64,000 bases of DNA from positions 84,207 to 148,206 of the forward strand of contig NZ_BANR01000016.1 in assembly GCF_000332975.1 (NCBI RefSeq), given 5' to 3'. Source of the DNA: Gordonia aichiensis NBRC 108223. GTDB lineage: Bacteria; Actinomycetota; Actinomycetes; Mycobacteriales; Mycobacteriaceae. The notes under the pieces were generated by a model. That model was given only the letters and a program-made list of their open reading frames with translations. It did no database searches and was not told the origin of the DNA. This document shows positions 48,474 through 58,370 of the stretch, piece after piece; positions within the stretch are counted from its first letter, which is position 1; every line of letters starts with the position of its first letter. The position numbers were made by a program, and so were the translations under genes.

Positions 48474-50819
48474 TCAGGGGTGCGACGGTCCGGTCCAGGG
48501 CAGGGCCTGCTCGATCTGCCGGCCTACTTCGTCGGTCAGACTCCGCACGTATGTCGCGCTCAGGTGATGCCAATCCTTGTAGACGATGATGTTGCCGACC
48601 ACTGCCGGACATTCCGACGGGGTGCAGATGCCATTCGAGACGTCGAGCGGGTGGAAGAGTGGTTTGCCCTGTGCAAACGGCAGCGCAGGATCGGTCGGGG
48701 ACAGAACCCGCGCGCGATCGGAGCCGCATTCGGATGCGGTTCCGCCGTTGGACAGGCACGTCGGGGTGTCGAGGGCCCCTGTGGGGCCCATCGGCCACGG
48801 GGTGTCGCGCATACCGAGAACCGGGATGCCCGCATCCATGAACTGGCCGAAGATCGGCTTGTAGTCGTCGGGCATCCAGTCCCCGGGCTGATAATCGCGC
48901 GGGCGGGTCGAATTGGTGAACACGGCGTCGGGTTTGTCGGCGATCACCTTCGCCATCACGCGTTGTACCCAGTCATGACACTGCGGATACGGAACACCCC
49001 GCTGCTTGGGCACCAGTTCTGTCGACAACGGGCAGCCCATCTTCAGGTATGTCGTCACCTTGAAGTGATTGCGCTTGCCCAATTCGTCGAGCGCGGTGAT
49101 CCAGAACTCGGCATGCGAGCCTCCAGCAAGTGCAATCGTGCGCGTGGCGTTCCGGTCGCCATAGACACCCACGTGGATCTCCGGGTCCTCGAACGAACTC
49201 ATGAAGCCCTGGGTCGAGGTCTCGGGGAAGTCGCCGAGCACGGCCAGGGGAGTCGGTTGCGGATCGAGCGCGGGGACCGGCCAGCCATTCAGCAGAGCCC
49301 GCGCGCCCGGGTAGGAGTGCGGGTCGAGATTCGCGGTGTTGACCACCGTGTTCGCGACATGACGATCCCACAGGTTCACGCCGACGGCGACCACGATCGA
49401 CGCGACGACCAGCACCGTCGTCGCGACCGAGGTGTAGCTGAGCCAGCGGCGGCGACCCTGCCGATCTCCGCGCGCGAGTTTCGAACGATCGCCGCCTCGG
49501 AGCGGGTCCTCGACGTAGCGCTTGGTGAGCCACGCCAGCGCGATCGACACCGCCAGCAGTCCGACGCCCTCCACGACGTTGGCGTGGTCTTTGCCGCGCC
49601 AGGTCAGATAGAAGATCAGCAGCGGCCAGTGCCAGAGATAGAGCGAGTAGGCGATGGTGCCGAGCCACACCGGTACCCGGCTGGCGAGTGCGCGGTTGAC
49701 CGCAGGCTGTGATTGGTCGATCGCATTGTGCCGTGCGCGTGGACGCTCGAGCGCGGTGGCGCCGGCCCAGATGATGACAAGCGTCGAACCCACCGGTACC
49801 AGAGCCCACGGACCCGGATACGAGTCGACGCCGTCGATCCACCAGCCACAGGTGATGATCAGGACGAGCGCCGCGAGCGCCGCGACGTTGCGCAACCAGT
49901 GCGGGACGCGCCAGCGAGGCAGCCAGATGGCGAGTAGGCCACCGGCCAGGGGCTCCCACAATCGCGAGAGCGTGTCGTAATAGTTCCACTGCTGGTTGAC
50001 GCCCATGCGCATGTGCGCCCAGTAGAACGACACCGCGGCGACCGCCAGGAGGCAGAGGCCGACGAGAAGGCGAATGGTCGCCGGTCGCGCGATCGGCCGG
50101 ATGATCGTCGAGAGCAGTTTGATGGTGCCCGCAGCGATGACCGCAGCGAACAGCAGGCCGACGAAGAACTGGCCCTGCACCGACATCGACCAGATGTGCT
50201 GCAGCGGACTATTCGCCGAACTCGCCGCGAGGTAGTCCTGCGAATTCAGCGCGAGATACCAGTTCTGGTAGTACAGCGCGGACGCGCGCAACTCGCGTCC
50301 GATATTGAGCCAGCGGGTCTGCGGAAGTACGACGACGGTCAGGATCGCGACTGCGATGAGCACGGTGAACAGCGCCGGAAGCAGTCGTCGGAGCAGTCGC
50401 TTGAGACGCGGCCACGGATTGAGCGCCTCGATGAACGTGACGTGCGTGGCCTGACTGTTGATCGCGTGCCGCACCAGCGAGCCGATGAAAAAGTAGCCTG
50501 ACAGGGCCAGGAACACGTCGACGCCGCCGGAGACCCTGCCGAACCAGATGTGGAAGCAGGCCACCAGCATGATCGCGATCCCGCGCAGGCCGTCGAGATC
50601 GGTGCGATACGCGGGAAGGGGTGGGACGGGCTCGTGCCGAGCAGAGATCGTCACCGCTTGGGTTGGGGCTGCCACGTCGGTCGTGCGTGCTTCCGTGTCG
50701 GGGGCTGGGGTGAGCCGGCGGTGACCGATCCACGCGCGCACGGTGGACGGCGGAAGCCGTACTCCGCGTAGGAGGCTACCCGCCCGCCCAGAGAAAAACC
50801 CATTCCAGCGGGTCGACAC
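48474..50819 (-). CDS. Membrane acyltransferase with C-terminal SGNH domain (OafA-like)
   Basis: Acylates a cell-surface sugar; exact acceptor unknown. An acyltransferase-3 domain of about ten membrane helices starts with RTDLDGLRGIAIMLV..FGRVSGGVDVFLALSGYF. The C-terminal extracytoplasmic SGNH part contains IALAGGSHAEFW (nucleophile Ser) and the closing DWHHLSATYV Asp/His pair. About 781 aa from GTG 50819. The frame is open to 50897 but that would overlap the upstream tetR-type gene; GTG 50741 is also possible. Its homologue Rv1565c likewise follows treX in M. tuberculosis, so this linkage predates the mce insertion. Confidence 0.85.
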   Translation of the reverse strand: MSTRWNGFFSGRAGSLLRGVRLPPSTVRAWIGHRRLTPAPDTEARTTDVAAPTQAVTISARHEPVPPLPAYRTDLDGLRGIAIMLVACFHIWFGRVSGGVDVFLALSGYFFIGSLVRHAINSQATHVTFIEALNPWPRLKRLLRRLLPALFTVLIAVAILTVVVLPQTRWLNIGRELRASALYYQNWYLALNSQDYLAASSANSPLQHIWSMSVQGQFFVGLLFAAVIAAGTIKLLSTIIRPIARPATIRLLVGLCLLAVAAVSFYWAHMRMGVNQQWNYYDTLSRLWEPLAGGLLAIWLPRWRVPHWLRNVAALAALVLIITCGWWIDGVDSYPGPWALVPVGSTLVIIWAGATALERPRARHNAIDQSQPAVNRALASRVPVWLGTIAYSLYLWHWPLLIFYLTWRGKDHANVVEGVGLLAVSIALAWLTKRYVEDPLRGGDRSKLARGDRQGRRRWLSYTSVATTVLVVASIVVAVGVNLWDRHVANTVVNTANLDPHSYPGARALLNGWPVPALDPQPTPLAVLGDFPETSTQGFMSSFEDPEIHVGVYGDRNATRTIALAGGSHAEFWITALDELGKRNHFKVTTYLKMGCPLSTELVPKQRGVPYPQCHDWVQRVMAKVIADKPDAVFTNSTRPRDYQPGDWMPDDYKPIFGQFMDAGIPVLGMRDTPWPMGPTGALDTPTCLSNGGTASECGSDRARVLSPTDPALPFAQGKPLFHPLDVSNGICTPSECPAVVGNIIVYKDWHHLSATYVRSLTDEVGRQIEQALPWTGPSHP

Positions 50820-50838
50820 ACGGGGTGCGCAGGTGTCC

Positions 50839-51405
50839 TCAGTGATCCGGTGTCCGTGCCCGCTGCCGGGCGCCGTCGACGAGCACGCCGAGCGCATCGT
50901 CGAATTCCGCGGCGAAGTCGCGACCGGAGGGGCCGGTGACTCCGAGTCGTTCCATCTGCGCTCGGGTCTGCTCTTCGATCGTCAGCCCGATGATGAGCTG
51001 GCAGATCGCCGTTGCGACGCCCTGGGCATCGCGCGACGTGAGTCCTGCCGAGGACGCGACGTCGGTGAGGTCGTCGGCGACGGCGCGAGTGGCCAACCCG
51101 CTGGCCCAGGCGGAGGAAACCACCTCTGCACTGTCGGGGACGGCGAGCAGCGCTGCGCGCATGCCCACGGCGATGTCGGCGAGCCTTGCGTCCCACGGCC
51201 GATCGGGATCCGAGGCGTCGATGTCGCCGAGGATGTCATCGGCCAACGCAGCGAGCAGCGACTGCTTGTTGGGGAAATGCCAGTACAACGCATTGGGGCG
51301 TACCCCGACCTCGCTCGCAAGTCTGCGCATGGAGAGGTCGGCGAGGCTGTGATCGGTCAGGATGCCGCGCGCGGCGCGCAGGATGTCGGCGCGGTTGTTG
51401 CTCAC
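50839..51405 (-). CDS. bioQ: Probable BioQ, TetR-family repressor of biotin genes
   Basis: TetR-type regulator, 188 aa. The helix-turn-helix (about residues 20-50) reads LADLSMRRLASEVGVRPNALYWHFPNKQSL. The C-terminal domain contains AQGVATAICQLIIGLTIEEQ. It is divergent from bioA with 106 bp between starts, and two matching 17-bp palindromes lie in that gap. In Corynebacterium and Mycobacterium the TetR regulator BioQ represses biotin synthesis, so position and operators support this name; specificity is inferred. Confidence 0.7.
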   Translation of the reverse strand: MSNNRADILRAARGILTDHSLADLSMRRLASEVGVRPNALYWHFPNKQSLLAALADDILGDIDASDPDRPWDARLADIAVGMRAALLAVPDSAEVVSSAWASGLATRAVADDLTDVASSAGLTSRDAQGVATAICQLIIGLTIEEQTRAQMERLGVTGPSGRDFAAEFDDALGVLVDGARQRARTPDH

Positions 51406-51442
51406 CGCGACAGGGTATCGGGGTCCCTCGAACTGTCACGCA

Positions 51443-51459
51443 CCTGTACAGTGTTCAGG
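51443..51459. promoter_or_regulatory. Operator 1 for the bio operon
   Basis: CCTGTACA-G-TGTTCAGG is a 17-bp palindrome with one mismatched pair. Its centre is 19 bp from that of operator 2, about two helical turns, so two dimers could bind side by side. Confidence 0.65.
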
Positions 51460-51461
51460 AA

Positions 51462-51478
51462 CCTGGACAGTGTCCAGG
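51462..51478. promoter_or_regulatory. Operator 2 for the bio operon
   Basis: CCTGGACA-G-TGTCCAGG is a perfect 17-bp palindrome, 33 bp before the bioA ATG. It shares its CCTG-N-ACAGTGT-N-CAGG core with operator 1. Both lie between bioQ and bioA, where they can control both directions. Confidence 0.72.
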
Positions 51479-51511
51479 GCCATACGACACCGGTGAGGAG
51501 GATCGCGCCAC

Positions 51512-52813
51512 ATGGATACCGCCGACATCAGCCGCGTCGACGCGATGCACATCTGGCACCCGTACGGCGCTCTCCCGTCGTCGACGCACGCACGCGTCGT
51601 GCGTGGGGCCGAGGGGGTGCGGTTGACCCTCGCCGACGGCAGTGAGGTCGTCGACGGGATGAGTTCGTGGTGGGCGGCCATCCACGGTTACCGCCACCCG
51701 GTGCTCGACGCGGCGGCACGTGACCAGCTCGCGTCGATGAGCCACGTGATGTTCGGCGGGCTGACCCACGAGCCGGCTGCCAGGCTCGCGCAGTTGCTCG
51801 TCGAGATCACACCAGCCCCGCTGCAGAAGGTGTTCTTCTGCGATTCGGGCTCGGTCTCGGTGGAGGTCGCGGTGAAGATGGCACTGCAGTTCTGGCGCAG
51901 TCGCGGTCGCCCTGAGCGCACGCGCCTTGCGACCTGGCGCGGCGGATATCACGGCGACACCTTCACCCCGATGAGCGTCTGCGATCCCGAGGGCGGCATG
52001 CACGCGATGTGGCGCGGAGTCCTCGCCGACCAGGTTTTCATGCCCGCCCCACCCGCCGAGTTCGATCCCGACTACGTCGACGAGATGCAGGCTGCGATCC
52101 TCGCACATCGCGACGAGTTGGCCGCGGTCATCGTCGAACCGGTGGTTCAGGGTGCGGGCGGTATGCGCTTTCACGACCCGGCGTACCTCGGGGAGCTGCG
52201 CCGGATCTGCGACGAGTGTGACGTCCTGCTGATCCTCGACGAGATCGCGACCGGATTCGGGCGTACCGGCGAGGTGTTCGCTGCCGACCACGCGCGCGTC
52301 TCGCCCGACATCATGTGTGTCGGGAAGGCGTTGACCGGTGGGTATCTCACACTCGCGGCAACCCTGTGCACTGAGGCGATCGCTGAGACCATCAGCGCGG
52401 GCGAAGCAGGCGGGCTGGCGCACGGTCCCACATTCATGGCCAATCCGCTCGCGTGTGCGATCGCGGTGGCATCGACCGAACTGTTGCTCGACGGCCCGTG
52501 GCGACGCCGCGTCTCAGACATCTCCGCGATGCTGTCCCGGAACCTCGCCCCGCTGGCCGACGTTCCCGGCGTCCGTGATGTGCGGACCTGTGGCGCGATC
52601 GGCGTCGTCGAACTCGACAACGAGGTCGACGTCGGCGCGGCGACCGATGCGGCGGTAGCAGCCGGGGTCTGGCTGCGGCCCTTCCGGAACCTGATCTACA
52701 CGATGCCCCCGTTCGTGTGCACCGATGCCGACGTGGCGGCCATCTGCACCGGGATCACCGCGGCGACCATGGCCTCATGTGCGCAGCTGACCGGCGTCGG
52801 AGGTGCCCGATGA
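51512..52813 (+). CDS. bioA: DAPA aminotransferase (BioA)
   Basis: Transfers an amino group from S-adenosylmethionine to 7-keto-8-aminopelargonate to give 7,8-diaminopelargonate. Class III aminotransferase. The BioA hallmark [15 protein letters not shown] is at about residues 51-65, [13 protein letters not shown] near 239-251, and the PLP lysine is Lys272 in [11 protein letters not shown]. 433 aa from ATG 51512, with GGAGG about ten bases upstream. First gene of a compact operon; its stop overlaps bioF by ATGA. Confidence 0.96.
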   Translation: MDTADISRVDAMHIWHPYGALPSSTHARVVRGAEGVRLTLADGSEVVDGMSSWWAAIHGYRHPVLDAAARDQLASMSHVMFGGLTHEPAARLAQLLVEITPAPLQKVFFCDSGSVSVEVAVKMALQFWRSRGRPERTRLATWRGGYHGDTFTPMSVCDPEGGMHAMWRGVLADQVFMPAPPAEFDPDYVDEMQAAILAHRDELAAVIVEPVVQGAGGMRFHDPAYLGELRRICDECDVLLILDEIATGFGRTGEVFAADHARVSPDIMCVGKALTGGYLTLAATLCTEAIAETISAGEAGGLAHGPTFMANPLACAIAVASTELLLDGPWRRRVSDISAMLSRNLAPLADVPGVRDVRTCGAIGVVELDNEVDVGAATDAAVAAGVWLRPFRNLIYTMPPFVCTDADVAAICTGITAATMASCAQLTGVGGAR

Positions 52814-54048
52814 CCCCGGAGATGGGCGTCCGGTACACGGAATCGCTCGGCGACGTCGCCGTGCAGCGCGACCGTCGGCCGGGGGGCGCGCTCGACGGAG
52901 CCCTCGGGGACGAATCGGCACTGGACTGGCTCGACGCCGCCGCCGCGGCGCGCACGTCGGCCGGGCTGCATCGTGTCCCGTTCGTCCGCGAGGCCGACGT
53001 GCCCATGCTCAACCTCGCGTCCAACGATTACCTCGGGCTGTCCACACACCCGGCGGTGCTCGCGGGTGCCCATGCCGCGCTCGACGTCTTCGGCGCGGGG
53101 TCGGGCGCCTCACGTCTCGTCGCGGGCACCACGCGGTTGCACACCGACTTCGAGGACGACATCGCCGACTTCATGGGTTTCGATGCGGCACTGTGCTTTT
53201 CGTCCGGCTATCTGGCGAATGTCGGTACCGTCACCGCACTTGCGGGCCGCGGCGATCTCATCGTGTCCGACACCGGAACCCACGCCTCGCTGATCGACGG
53301 GTGCCGGCTGTCGCGAGCGCGAGTGGTGGTGGTCGACCGCGGCGACGTCGACGCCGTCGCAGCAGCACTTCGCGATCGTCCCGAAGCGCGTGCCCTCGTG
53401 GTCACCGATTCGGTCTACTCGGTCGACGGAGAACCCGCACCCATCGCGGGTCTCTATCGCGCCGCTCGCGAGCATTCGGCAGCGTTGCTCGTCGATGAAG
53501 CGCACGCACTCGGTGTGCGTGGCCCCGGCGGCCGCGGGCTGGTGGCCGAGGTCGGGTTGTCGGGTGCTCCTGATCTCGTTGTCACGAGCGTGTGCTCCAA
53601 GTCGCTGGGGTCGCAGGGCGGGGTGGTGCTCGCCACGCACGCCGTCCGTGAGCATCTCGTCGACGTCGCGCGCACCTTCATCTTCGACACCGGGCTGAAC
53701 CCGGCAGCGGTGGGCGCGGCGCACGCGGCACTTGCTGTGTTGCGTGCCCACCCGGAATTGCCGGACCGGCTGCGCCACAACGCCGCCCGGATGGCTCACA
53801 GCCTTGGTGCGCCGGCGCCCTCCGCCGCGGTGATCTCACGCATCGTCGGCGAGCCGCAACCCGCTGTCGACGCCGCCGCGCGGTGTCGGGACAGGGGAGT
53901 ACTGGTCGGGTGCTTCCGGCCACCGTCCGTCCCGCCGGGCACCTCGCGACTGCGACTGACCGTTCGCGCTGATCTCGATGACGCGACCCTGGACCGGGCC
54001 GCGAACGTCGTCGGTGAGGCGCTCGAGTCCGGTGGGGGTGCACGATGA
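52810..54048 (+). CDS. bioF: 8-amino-7-oxononanoate synthase (BioF)
   Basis: Condenses pimeloyl-ACP or pimeloyl-CoA with alanine. Alpha-oxoamine synthase features: [13 protein letters not shown] (about 74-86), [17 protein letters not shown], and the PLP lysine Lys264 in [12 protein letters not shown]. 412 aa; the first ~35 residues exceed the E. coli protein. ATG 52810 overlaps the bioA stop. No bioC or bioH is in this window, so the pimeloyl precursor route must be encoded elsewhere. Confidence 0.95.
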   Translation: MTPEMGVRYTESLGDVAVQRDRRPGGALDGALGDESALDWLDAAAAARTSAGLHRVPFVREADVPMLNLASNDYLGLSTHPAVLAGAHAALDVFGAGSGASRLVAGTTRLHTDFEDDIADFMGFDAALCFSSGYLANVGTVTALAGRGDLIVSDTGTHASLIDGCRLSRARVVVVDRGDVDAVAAALRDRPEARALVVTDSVYSVDGEPAPIAGLYRAAREHSAALLVDEAHALGVRGPGGRGLVAEVGLSGAPDLVVTSVCSKSLGSQGGVVLATHAVREHLVDVARTFIFDTGLNPAAVGAAHAALAVLRAHPELPDRLRHNAARMAHSLGAPAPSAAVISRIVGEPQPAVDAAARCRDRGVLVGCFRPPSVPPGTSRLRLTVRADLDDATLDRAANVVGEALESGGGAR

Positions 54049-54797
54049 ACCAGCACGGTCGGGTTCTGTTCGTCACCGGGACGTCGACCGACGTCGGAAA
54101 GACGATAGTGACCTCCGCGCTCGCCGCAGCAGCCGATGAGGCTGGGCTGGGCGTCGGAGTGTGCAAACCAGCACAGACCGGTGTCGGGGCCGGCGAGCCG
54201 GGCGATCTCGCGATCGTTGCCCATCTCGCGGGTGTCACCGACATCGTCGAGTGCGCGCGGTACCCCGAACCCCTGGCACCGGAGACGGCTGCGCACCGTG
54301 CTGGGCTCCCCGTGCTCGATCTCACGACTGTCGTCGAGGCCGTCGCAGCGCTCACCTCGATGCACGAGCTGACCATCGTCGAGGGTGCGGGCGGAGTGAT
54401 GGTGCGGCTCGGTGATGACCTGACCGCACTCGACGTGGCCTCCGCGGTCGGGGCGGACGCGCTCGTCGTGGTCGCGCCGGGGCTCGGTGCGCTCAATCAC
54501 GCCGAGCTGACCGTCGACGCCCTGCGCGCCAGCGGAATTCGTCCCGCTGGTCTGGTCATCGGCTCATGGCCGCCCGACCCCGACCTCGCCACGCGATGCA
54601 ACCGCACCGACCTGCCCAGGCTCACAGGCGTGCCGGTTGTCGGCGTTGTTCCCGAAGGGGCAGGGCTTCTCGCACCCGATCGGTTTCGTGGCGCAGCGTC
54701 CACCTGGTTCGATCGCGACTTCCTCGCGACTCTTCACGCCCGTCCCCTGGCTGGGGACCTCACCGCCGATCAGCCCATCGAAGGAGTTCACGCATGA
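54045..54797 (+). CDS. bioD: Dethiobiotin synthetase (BioD)
   Basis: ATP- and CO2-dependent closure of the ureido ring of dethiobiotin. The P-loop GTSTDVGKT is at residues 12-20, Lys in VCKPAQTG near 44, and [11 protein letters not shown] near 111-121. 250 aa, slightly longer than typical because of a C-terminal tail. ATG 54045 overlaps the bioF stop, and AAGGAG for bioB lies inside its last codons. Confidence 0.95.
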   Translation: MNQHGRVLFVTGTSTDVGKTIVTSALAAAADEAGLGVGVCKPAQTGVGAGEPGDLAIVAHLAGVTDIVECARYPEPLAPETAAHRAGLPVLDLTTVVEAVAALTSMHELTIVEGAGGVMVRLGDDLTALDVASAVGADALVVVAPGLGALNHAELTVDALRASGIRPAGLVIGSWPPDPDLATRCNRTDLPRLTGVPVVGVVPEGAGLLAPDRFRGAASTWFDRDFLATLHARPLAGDLTADQPIEGVHA

Positions 54798-55852
54798 CAC
54801 AGGCCCCCGTAGACACGACGACCGACTCGAGCGCCGCGCAGACGACGCCCGACGGCTCGACCGACATCCTCGACGTCGCGCGCGCGCAGGTTCTCGACCG
54901 CGGTGAGCCGCTCGACCGCGACCAGGTTCTCGAGGTGCTCCGGCTGCCCGACGAGCGGCTCACCGAACTTCTACAGATCGCCCACGACGTCCGGATGCGC
55001 TGGTGCGGGCCGGAGGTCGAGGTGGAGGGCATCATCTCGCTCAAGACCGGCGGCTGCCCGGAGGATTGTCACTTCTGCTCGCAGTCGGGGTTGTTCGCCT
55101 CGCCGGTCCGCAGCGCGTGGATCGACATCCCGTCGTTGGTGGAGGCCGCCAAGCAGACGGCGAAGACCGGTGCCACCGAGTTCTGCATCGTGGCGGCCGT
55201 CCGCGGACCCGACAAGCGGTTGCTTTCACAGGTCGCCGCAGGGATCGAGGCGATCCGCAACGAGGTCGACATCCAGATCGCCTGCAGCCTGGGCATGCTG
55301 ACGCAGGAGCAGGTGGATCAGTTGCGGGACATGGGTGTTCACCGCTACAACCACAATCTCGAGACCGCACGCAGTCACTTCCCGAACGTGGTCACCACGC
55401 ACACCTGGGAGGAGCGCTGGGACACGCTGCGCATGGTGCGTGACGCGGGTATGGAGGTGTGTTGCGGCGGGATCCTCGGCATGGGGGAGAGCCTGGAACA
55501 GCGCGCCGAGTTCGCTGCCGATCTGGCGGCACTCGAACCCGACGAGGTGCCACTCAACTTCCTCAACCCCCGACCGGGAACGCCCTTCGGTGACCTCGAC
55601 GTGCTGCCCGCGTCCGAGGCGCTCAAGGCCGTGGCTGCGTTCCGTCTCGCACTGCCACGGACAATTCTGCGATTCGCGGGCGGCCGGGAGATCACGCTGG
55701 GAGACCTCGGCGCCAAGCAGGGCATCCTCGGTGGCATCAACGCGGTCATCGTCGGCAACTACCTGACCACGCTCGGCAGACCCGCCGAGGACGATCTCGA
55801 TCTTCTCGACGATCTGTCGATGCCCATCAAGGCACTCAACGACAGCATCTGA
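54794..55852 (+). CDS. bioB: Biotin synthase (BioB), radical SAM
   Basis: Inserts sulfur into dethiobiotin with a [4Fe-4S] cluster and an auxiliary iron-sulfur cluster. The radical-SAM cysteines are Cys88, Cys92 and Cys95 in [23 protein letters not shown] and [11 protein letters not shown] are family signatures. 352 aa from ATG 54794, which overlaps bioD and has AAGGAG at 54781-54786. In M. tuberculosis bioB is apart from bioA-F-D; here all four are one operon. A 112-bp spacer separates it from bsaP. Confidence 0.97.
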   Translation: MTQAPVDTTTDSSAAQTTPDGSTDILDVARAQVLDRGEPLDRDQVLEVLRLPDERLTELLQIAHDVRMRWCGPEVEVEGIISLKTGGCPEDCHFCSQSGLFASPVRSAWIDIPSLVEAAKQTAKTGATEFCIVAAVRGPDKRLLSQVAAGIEAIRNEVDIQIACSLGMLTQEQVDQLRDMGVHRYNHNLETARSHFPNVVTTHTWEERWDTLRMVRDAGMEVCCGGILGMGESLEQRAEFAADLAALEPDEVPLNFLNPRPGTPFGDLDVLPASEALKAVAAFRLALPRTILRFAGGREITLGDLGAKQGILGGINAVIVGNYLTTLGRPAEDDLDLLDDLSMPIKALNDSI

Positions 55853-55964
55853 GTTCGAGCGTGCGAGCAGACGGTGGATCGGCCCGTGCATACTCGACTG
55901 TGATGACCCGTGAATGTCCGACGACCCGCGGGTTTCCGATGAGCCAAGTGTGGAGAGGACGCCG

Positions 55965-56240
55965 ATGACCCCGACGCCGACCGTCGACGCCTGCGGAAGA
56001 AGCGCCGTCGACATCCCCGGCCCACTCGATCAACCGTGCCGGTTCGGCGTCTACACCGGCATCGCACTGGATCTGCAGTCCCCCGACGCCGTGCCGCAGG
56101 CAGCACGACTCGGTCTCGAACCGCCGAGGTTCTGCGGTCAGTGCGGGAGGCGGATGGTCGTGCAGGTGCGCCCGGACGGATGGGACGCCCGATGCTCACG
56201 CCACGGCGTCGTCGACTCGTCGGAACTGGGTCGACGATGA
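55965..56240 (+). CDS. bsaP: Biotin synthase auxiliary protein (BsaP/Rv1590-like)
   Basis: Small protein directly after bioB, matching Rv1590 of M. tuberculosis in place and size. Homologues were recently reported as an auxiliary protein required by mycobacterial BioB. A cysteine motif Cys57-x2-Cys60 with Cys77-x2-His80 ([16 protein letters not shown]) looks like a metal-binding knuckle; Cys10 and Cys25 are further cysteines. 91 aa from ATG 55965, with GGAGAGG at 55952-55958. Its stop overlaps the DUF2567 gene by ATGA. The name rests on position and cysteine pattern. Confidence 0.75.
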   Translation: MTPTPTVDACGRSAVDIPGPLDQPCRFGVYTGIALDLQSPDAVPQAARLGLEPPRFCGQCGRRMVVQVRPDGWDARCSRHGVVDSSELGRR

Positions 56241-56866
56241 TGTCGCAGCGATATGCGGGCGTCTCGGGAGAACCCGGTTTTCGTATGCAGGTACGGCGGC
56301 AGCATTCTCCTGCGCCGATTGCCGCCGTCGGCGTCGTCGTTGCGCTGCTGGGTGCGGTGTTCGGCGTGGCCTGGGCGGTGACGACGCCTGCGATGACCGG
56401 TACGGTGACGCCGGAGGGTGCTGCGGTGCCGTCGGAACAACTTGGCGAGGAATTCGCGGGTGTCGCGGTCTTCGCGTTCTGGATGCTCGCTTACGGGGCG
56501 GTCGCGGCCGTCCTCGCATGGTTCGCCGCCCGATACTGGCGAGGACTCATCGGGTATGGGGTGGCCTTCGTGTCGACGGCGGTCGGCACCGCGATCGCCG
56601 GTGTCGTCGGCACGTGGGTTGCGCACGTGCACTTCCCCGATCCACACGACGTCTCGGTGGGGCAGACATTTCGCGTCGTTCCCGATCTTCTGCTCGACGG
56701 CGCGACGCGCAACGGATTCTCGGCGCCGTGGATCCTCGTCATTTGCGCGCCGTTGACGGTGAGCCTCGTCTATCTGGTGTGTGCTCTTGCGACCAGCGAC
56801 GCCGACCTGGGCGTCGGCGATGGCGTCGACGAGGTCGTCGCCCCGTCGGTCACGGCGGGGGTTTGA
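56237..56866 (+). CDS. DUF2567 membrane protein (Rv1591-like)
   Basis: Function unknown. 209 aa with four hydrophobic segments, at about residues 25-47, 73-93, 97-122 and 163-186, and the pattern [24 protein letters not shown] in the loop before the last. It follows bsaP with an ATGA overlap and corresponds to Rv1591 in the bioB-Rv1590-Rv1591 order. Coupling to the biotin operon suggests a linked role, for example in precursor or biotin passage across the membrane, but nothing in the sequence shows it. The 3' end overlaps the convergent nrtR-like gene by 17 bp. Confidence 0.75.
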   Translation: MMSQRYAGVSGEPGFRMQVRRQHSPAPIAAVGVVVALLGAVFGVAWAVTTPAMTGTVTPEGAAVPSEQLGEEFAGVAVFAFWMLAYGAVAAVLAWFAARYWRGLIGYGVAFVSTAVGTAIAGVVGTWVAHVHFPDPHDVSVGQTFRVVPDLLLDGATRNGFSAPWILVICAPLTVSLVYLVCALATSDADLGVGDGVDEVVAPSVTAGV

Positions 56867-57602
56867 GCGTCGCGAACTCGTCGGTCACGCGCAGTTCATT
56901 GTCGGCAAAGGCATACAGGGCCGGGGGGCGCCCGCCCGACCGTCCGGTCTTTCCGACGGTTCCGGTGGCGACGACAACTCCACGTCGACTGAGGATGCGC
57001 AGCAAATTGGTGGTGTCGACCGGATAACCCAGTGCGGCGCAATAGATCTCGGAGAGTTCCGACATCGGGAACCGCGACGGGGCCAGCGCGAAGGCGATGT
57101 TGGTGTACGAGAGCTTGCCTGCGAGCCGACGGCGTGCCGCGGCGATGATGTCGGCGTGGTCGTACGCGAGGGCACCGAGTGAGTCCACCGGTTGCCACAA
57201 CGCGGCTTCGGGTAGTTGCGCCGGTGCATCCGTGGGGACGAGGCCGAGATACGTCGATGCGATAGTTCGACGACCGGGTACCCGGTGGGGCGACGAGAAC
57301 ACCGAGAGTTGCTCGAGGTGGGCGACCTTCCGGATGTCCATTGTCTCTGCGAGCTGGCGTCTGGCGGTCTCCGACAGGCTTTCGTCCTCATCGACCTCAC
57401 CGCCGGGAAGAGCATGCGGCCCGTCGGCATGCTGCCGCCATAGCAACACGCACAGTTGCGGATCGACGTCGGGCGCCGGGCGGCGCACCTGGAAGACCGC
57501 GCTGAGGACCTCGACTGCCGCCGTTCCATCGGCATCCGAGCGTGGCCGGCCCGATTGCTGCGCGACGGCGACATCGGAACTGTCGGGAATCGGCGCGGGC
57601 AT
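56850..57602 (-). CDS. nrtR: NrtR-like Nudix/winged-helix regulator of NAD synthesis
   Basis: An N-terminal Nudix-like domain (about residues 28-160) is fused to a C-terminal winged helix (about 170-240; FPMSELSEIYCAALG..NLLRILSRRGVV), the NrtR architecture. The Nudix box is degenerate: GGEVDEDESLSETARRQLAET lacks the REUxEE glutamates needed for hydrolysis, as expected of a sensor that binds an ADP-ribose-type ligand. In M. smegmatis an NrtR encoded next to nadA-nadB-nadC represses them. Here it lies on the minus strand, with a LuxR-type gene between it and nadA. 250 aa. Confidence 0.8.
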   Translation of the reverse strand: MPAPIPDSSDVAVAQQSGRPRSDADGTAAVEVLSAVFQVRRPAPDVDPQLCVLLWRQHADGPHALPGGEVDEDESLSETARRQLAETMDIRKVAHLEQLSVFSSPHRVPGRRTIASTYLGLVPTDAPAQLPEAALWQPVDSLGALAYDHADIIAAARRRLAGKLSYTNIAFALAPSRFPMSELSEIYCAALGYPVDTTNLLRILSRRGVVVATGTVGKTGRSGGRPPALYAFADNELRVTDEFATLKPPP

Positions 57603-57682
57603 GCGGTCGATTCTAGGGCGCGCCCGGTGATCGGGCGTCCAGGCGCGCTCCGCGTGGGTCCGGAGAGCAGATGTCGGTGCGC

Positions 57683-58195
57683 TCAGAGCTCGTCGAGGCT
57701 GATCAAGCCGTCCTGGATCGCGCGCGCGACCAGCGACGCCTTGGTGCGCGCGGGGCGGCCGGCGTCGGCGTACTTCGTGCGGATGCGGGCCAGATGGGTG
57801 TTGACGGTGCCGACCGAGATCACCAAACGCGATGCCGCGACCGACTTGGAATCGGTGAGCAGCCAGGTACGCAAGACCTCGACCTCGCGGGTCGTCAGGG
57901 GTACGCGGGGGTGAACGGGCTCGTCGCCTGTCGGCGCGAGCTGCATGGTCGGGGTCGTCGAAGACGCCGCCACCGGGCGTAGTTGGGTGACGTCGGCCGT
58001 GCGTCGAGGGGTCGACGGCGGCGTCACGATGCGTCGTGCCGCGAGGCGTTCGAGAGCCTCCTGGCGGCGTCGGACCGCCTCGAGAGGCGTGGAGAACGAT
58101 GATCTACGGGTGGGAATCGAGGGTGCGATAGCCATCGGGGCGGGTGGTGCGGCAGGGGTGTCTTCACCGGCGCGGGGGCCAATCGTGGAGGTCAT
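57683..58195 (-). CDS. Short LuxR-type DNA-binding protein
   Basis: About 100 Pro/Ala/Thr-rich residues precede a LuxR/FixJ helix-turn-helix (about 103-165): PLTTREVEVLRTWLLTDSKSVAASRLVISVGTV with NTHLARIRTKY. No receiver or ligand domain is visible. 170 aa from ATG 58195, with AGGAG upstream on the minus strand; the frame is open to 58384 but that would cover the nadA operator. Divergent from nadA by 227 bp, so it may share control of nadA. I do not know a characterised orthologue. Confidence 0.75.
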   Translation of the reverse strand: MTSTIGPRAGEDTPAAPPAPMAIAPSIPTRRSSFSTPLEAVRRRQEALERLAARRIVTPPSTPRRTADVTQLRPVAASSTTPTMQLAPTGDEPVHPRVPLTTREVEVLRTWLLTDSKSVAASRLVISVGTVNTHLARIRTKYADAGRPARTKASLVARAIQDGLISLDEL

Positions 58196-58335
58196 CGAGG
58201 TTATCTCCTGTGATTCTCGTCGAGCAGTGGCGGTGTTGTCGCTGACCTCTTCGACGCTATTGCCGCAGGCGACCGTGCAAACGCGTAGTGCGCTACTCGA
58301 ATCGGAGTACCGACGGTACCGACCGGGCGTGATGC

Positions 58336-58341
58336 TACGAT
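58336..58341 (+). promoter_or_regulatory. Candidate nadA -10 hexamer
   Basis: TACGAT, 82 bp before the nadA ATG and 6 bp before the palindrome at 58348, which would then cover the transcription start. No clear -35. Confidence 0.35.
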
Positions 58342-58347
58342 CAAGGT

Positions 58348-58370
58348 GTTTTCGACCGACAGTCGAAAAC
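58348..58370. promoter_or_regulatory. Palindromic operator upstream of nadA
   Basis: GTTTTCGAC-CGACA-GTCGAAAAC is a perfect 9-bp inverted repeat with a 5-bp centre. It lies between the LuxR-type gene and nadA and is the best candidate for the NrtR-like repressor; the LuxR-type protein is the alternative. Confidence 0.65.
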
